Source of the DNA: CAZUCD01 sp964618855
GTDB taxonomy: Bacteria > Sumerlaeota > Sumerlaeia > SLMS01 > JANRJK01
Direction: 5' to 3'
NCBI GenBank assembly: GCA_964618855.1
Contig: CAZUCD010000184.1
Span: 1-6,655 of the forward strand
Length of the DNA: 6,655 nucleotides
Shown here in pieces: positions 5,698 through 6,655 of this stretch (its first letter is position 1; every line of letters begins with the position of its first letter). Both the position numbers and the translations under genes were made by a program. The notes beneath the pieces were generated by a model. The model was not told the DNA's origin. It searched no databases and saw only the letters and a list, made by a program, of their open reading frames with translations.

Positions 5698-6372
5698 ATG
5701 GGCACGTTCCTCCAAGTCGTCGGAGTGCTTTTCATCCTGTTCATCATCGTGGCGGTGGTGGCGGTGTTGCTGATCCGCGCGAAGCTGCGCCAATTCGGCA
5801 GGGAGTTGCTGGAGGAGGTAGGCAAGATGTCCGACAACATGGCTCCGGAGGAAATCCACCTGCGTCCCTGGGACTCCCCCGAGTGGAAGTCCGGCCGGGA
5901 CGTGGAGTATCTGGCCTCCCGCCTGGAGTCGGAGGGCTTCGTGCGCGAGGGGGCGTTCATCGTGCCGGAGATGGAGTCGATCAAGCTGCTCGGGTTCCGG
6001 CGTCCCGCGGACGGCACGGTGGCCGTCGTGTACGAGCACGACCAGCTCGACAAGCCCTGGGTGGACCTCTGCGCGCAGTTCGAGAACGGCTGCGGCCTGA
6101 CCGTCACGAACGCCCCGCAGGGGGACGAGATCGACATCCGCCCCGGCAACGTGAAGCACTTCCTGAAGAGCGCGCCGATGGAGGATGTCCTGTCACGATT
6201 CCGTGACGAGGTGGGGCGCCTTCAAACATGGCGCAAGGTCGGCGAGGGCGAGTTCGTCGCGGTCTTCGAGCAGGCCTACCGCGACGACATGACCTGGCGC
6301 CGCGAACGCGGCGGCACGACGGAGGAGGAGGTCAGGAGAGTGGCGGCGAGGATGGAGGAGGAGGGGGATTGA
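5698..6372 (+). CDS. Single-pass membrane protein of unknown function (224 aa)
   Basis: Family not recognised. The start ATG has GAAGG 9 nt upstream. Residues 5-27 form one strong membrane segment (VVGVLFILFIIVAVVAVLLI) followed by positive charges (RAKLRQFGRE), so the bulk is likely cytoplasmic with the N terminus outside. Residues 28-48 look helical. From 53 on there is a soluble mixed alpha/beta domain with the run RPWDSPEWKSGRDVEYLASRL, then GF.REGAFIVPEMESIKLLGF (80-100), VAVVYEHDQLDKPWVDLCAQFENG (108-131) and DIRPGNVKHFLKSAPMEDVLSRF (146-168). The C terminus (197-224) is a highly charged helix rich in Arg and Glu. High third-position GC runs evenly along the whole frame, supporting a real gene. 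It is divergent from sppA, so the shared spacer may coordinate the two, but no functional link can be shown from sequence. Confidence 0.88.
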   Translation: MGTFLQVVGVLFILFIIVAVVAVLLIRAKLRQFGRELLEEVGKMSDNMAPEEIHLRPWDSPEWKSGRDVEYLASRLESEGFVREGAFIVPEMESIKLLGFRRPADGTVAVVYEHDQLDKPWVDLCAQFENGCGLTVTNAPQGDEIDIRPGNVKHFLKSAPMEDVLSRFRDEVGRLQTWRKVGEGEFVAVFEQAYRDDMTWRRERGGTTEEEVRRVAARMEEEGD

Positions 6373-6386
6373 GAGAACGAGCCAAG

Positions 6387-6620
6387 ATGCTCGTGATGAT
6401 CCGCGAGATCAAGCAGGCGGCGCGTCGCATCCTGGCGTGGATGTTCGACGACTGGCGGGAGGTCCACGGGCACAAGGAACGCTCGCCCCTGTTCCTGTTC
6501 AACGACCTCGACCTGTCGGATGCGGTGGATTTCAAGCGGCTGATTGCTGCGGATTGTGTCAGGTTGCAGCGAGTGCGGCGGGGATTTCTGAGCGCCAAGT
6601 CTCAGCCATCAGCATCTTGA
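6387..6620 (+). CDS. Small hypothetical protein, possibly truncated (77 aa)
   Basis: ATG 6387-6389 lies 14 nt after the stop of the 224-residue gene, and the end of that gene is GGAG-rich, so coupled translation is plausible. A second ATG at 6396 is an alternative start. Residues 1-22 look like an amphipathic helix with several basic residues (MIREIKQAARRILAWMFDDW), followed by a short charged and hydrophobic stretch (EVHGHKERSPLFLFNDLDLSDAVDF). Third positions are strongly G/C up to about 6540 and then become mixed through the last 25 codons. The tail (after DFKRL) may therefore be out of the original frame or fused from other sequence. No family is recognised; the reading frame before the ATG at 6387 overlaps the upstream gene and is spurious. 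Confidence 0.45.
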   Translation: MLVMIREIKQAARRILAWMFDDWREVHGHKERSPLFLFNDLDLSDAVDFKRLIAADCVRLQRVRRGFLSAKSQPSAS

Positions 6621-6654
6621 ACGTAGTGTTCGCCCGCCGCCCCTCGCCAGCCTC
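6559..6654 (-). CDS. Possible C-terminal end of a minus-strand gene entering from the right edge
   Basis: On the minus strand a frame is open from the window edge to TGA at 6561-6559, encoding 31 residues including NTTFKMLMAETWRSEIPAAL. The residue mix is protein-like and about seven in ten third positions are G or C. It overlaps the tail of the 77-residue plus-strand frame, and only one of the two can be fully right in this stretch. It is too short for a family call. Confidence 0.25.
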   Translation of the reverse strand, partial: EAGEGRRANTTFKMLMAETWRSEIPAALAAT

Positions 6655-6655
6655 G

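Overview
The window is a piece of a high-GC bacterial chromosome. Codon third positions are mostly G or C in the housekeeping genes, ribosome-binding sites are Shine-Dalgarno type, and there are no phage, plasmid, CRISPR or RNA-gene signatures. The mix of genes and the 7-8 bp periodic repeats in the spacers feel like an uncultured planctomycete-type genome assembled from a metagenome. That placement is an impression, not something the sequence proves. A run of ten Ns with artefact-like poly-G/C beside it confirms that this is a draft assembly.

Layout. The left edge (1-543, +) is the C-terminal half of galE (UDP-glucose 4-epimerase). It converges on a minus-strand run of five genes that reads right to left from 5400 to 568: sppA (S49 signal peptide peptidase, 5400-3956), a MmcQ/YjbR-family protein (3824-3438), an RDD-family membrane protein (3426-2248), a small cysteine-rich secreted protein (2123-1608) and a larger secreted protein of unknown function (1593-568). 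The yjbR-like/RDD pair (11 nt apart) and the two secreted-protein genes (14 nt apart, Shine-Dalgarno sequence starting at the stop codon) look like two separate two-gene operons. The secreted pair is visibly less GC-rich than its neighbours.

To the right of sppA a divergent spacer (5401-5697) carries candidate promoters for both directions, a 7-8 bp repeat array and a small palindromic operator-like element. It is followed by a plus-strand gene for a single-pass membrane protein of unknown family (5698-6372). A short downstream reading frame (6387-6620) follows, and then a poorly resolved right edge.

The main technical point is that sppA is split into two reading frames by an assembly gap. 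The gap is flanked by two identical 28-bp copies of the same coding sequence, exactly 104 nt apart. Collapsing them removes the Ns and the poly-C filler and restores one continuous 446-codon gene. I see no convincing new defence, mobile or biosynthetic system. The most biologically interesting items are the 7-8 bp periodic repeats with unrelated units in several spacers, the secreted cysteine-rich two-gene unit, and the long proline-rich cytoplasmic tail of SppA.
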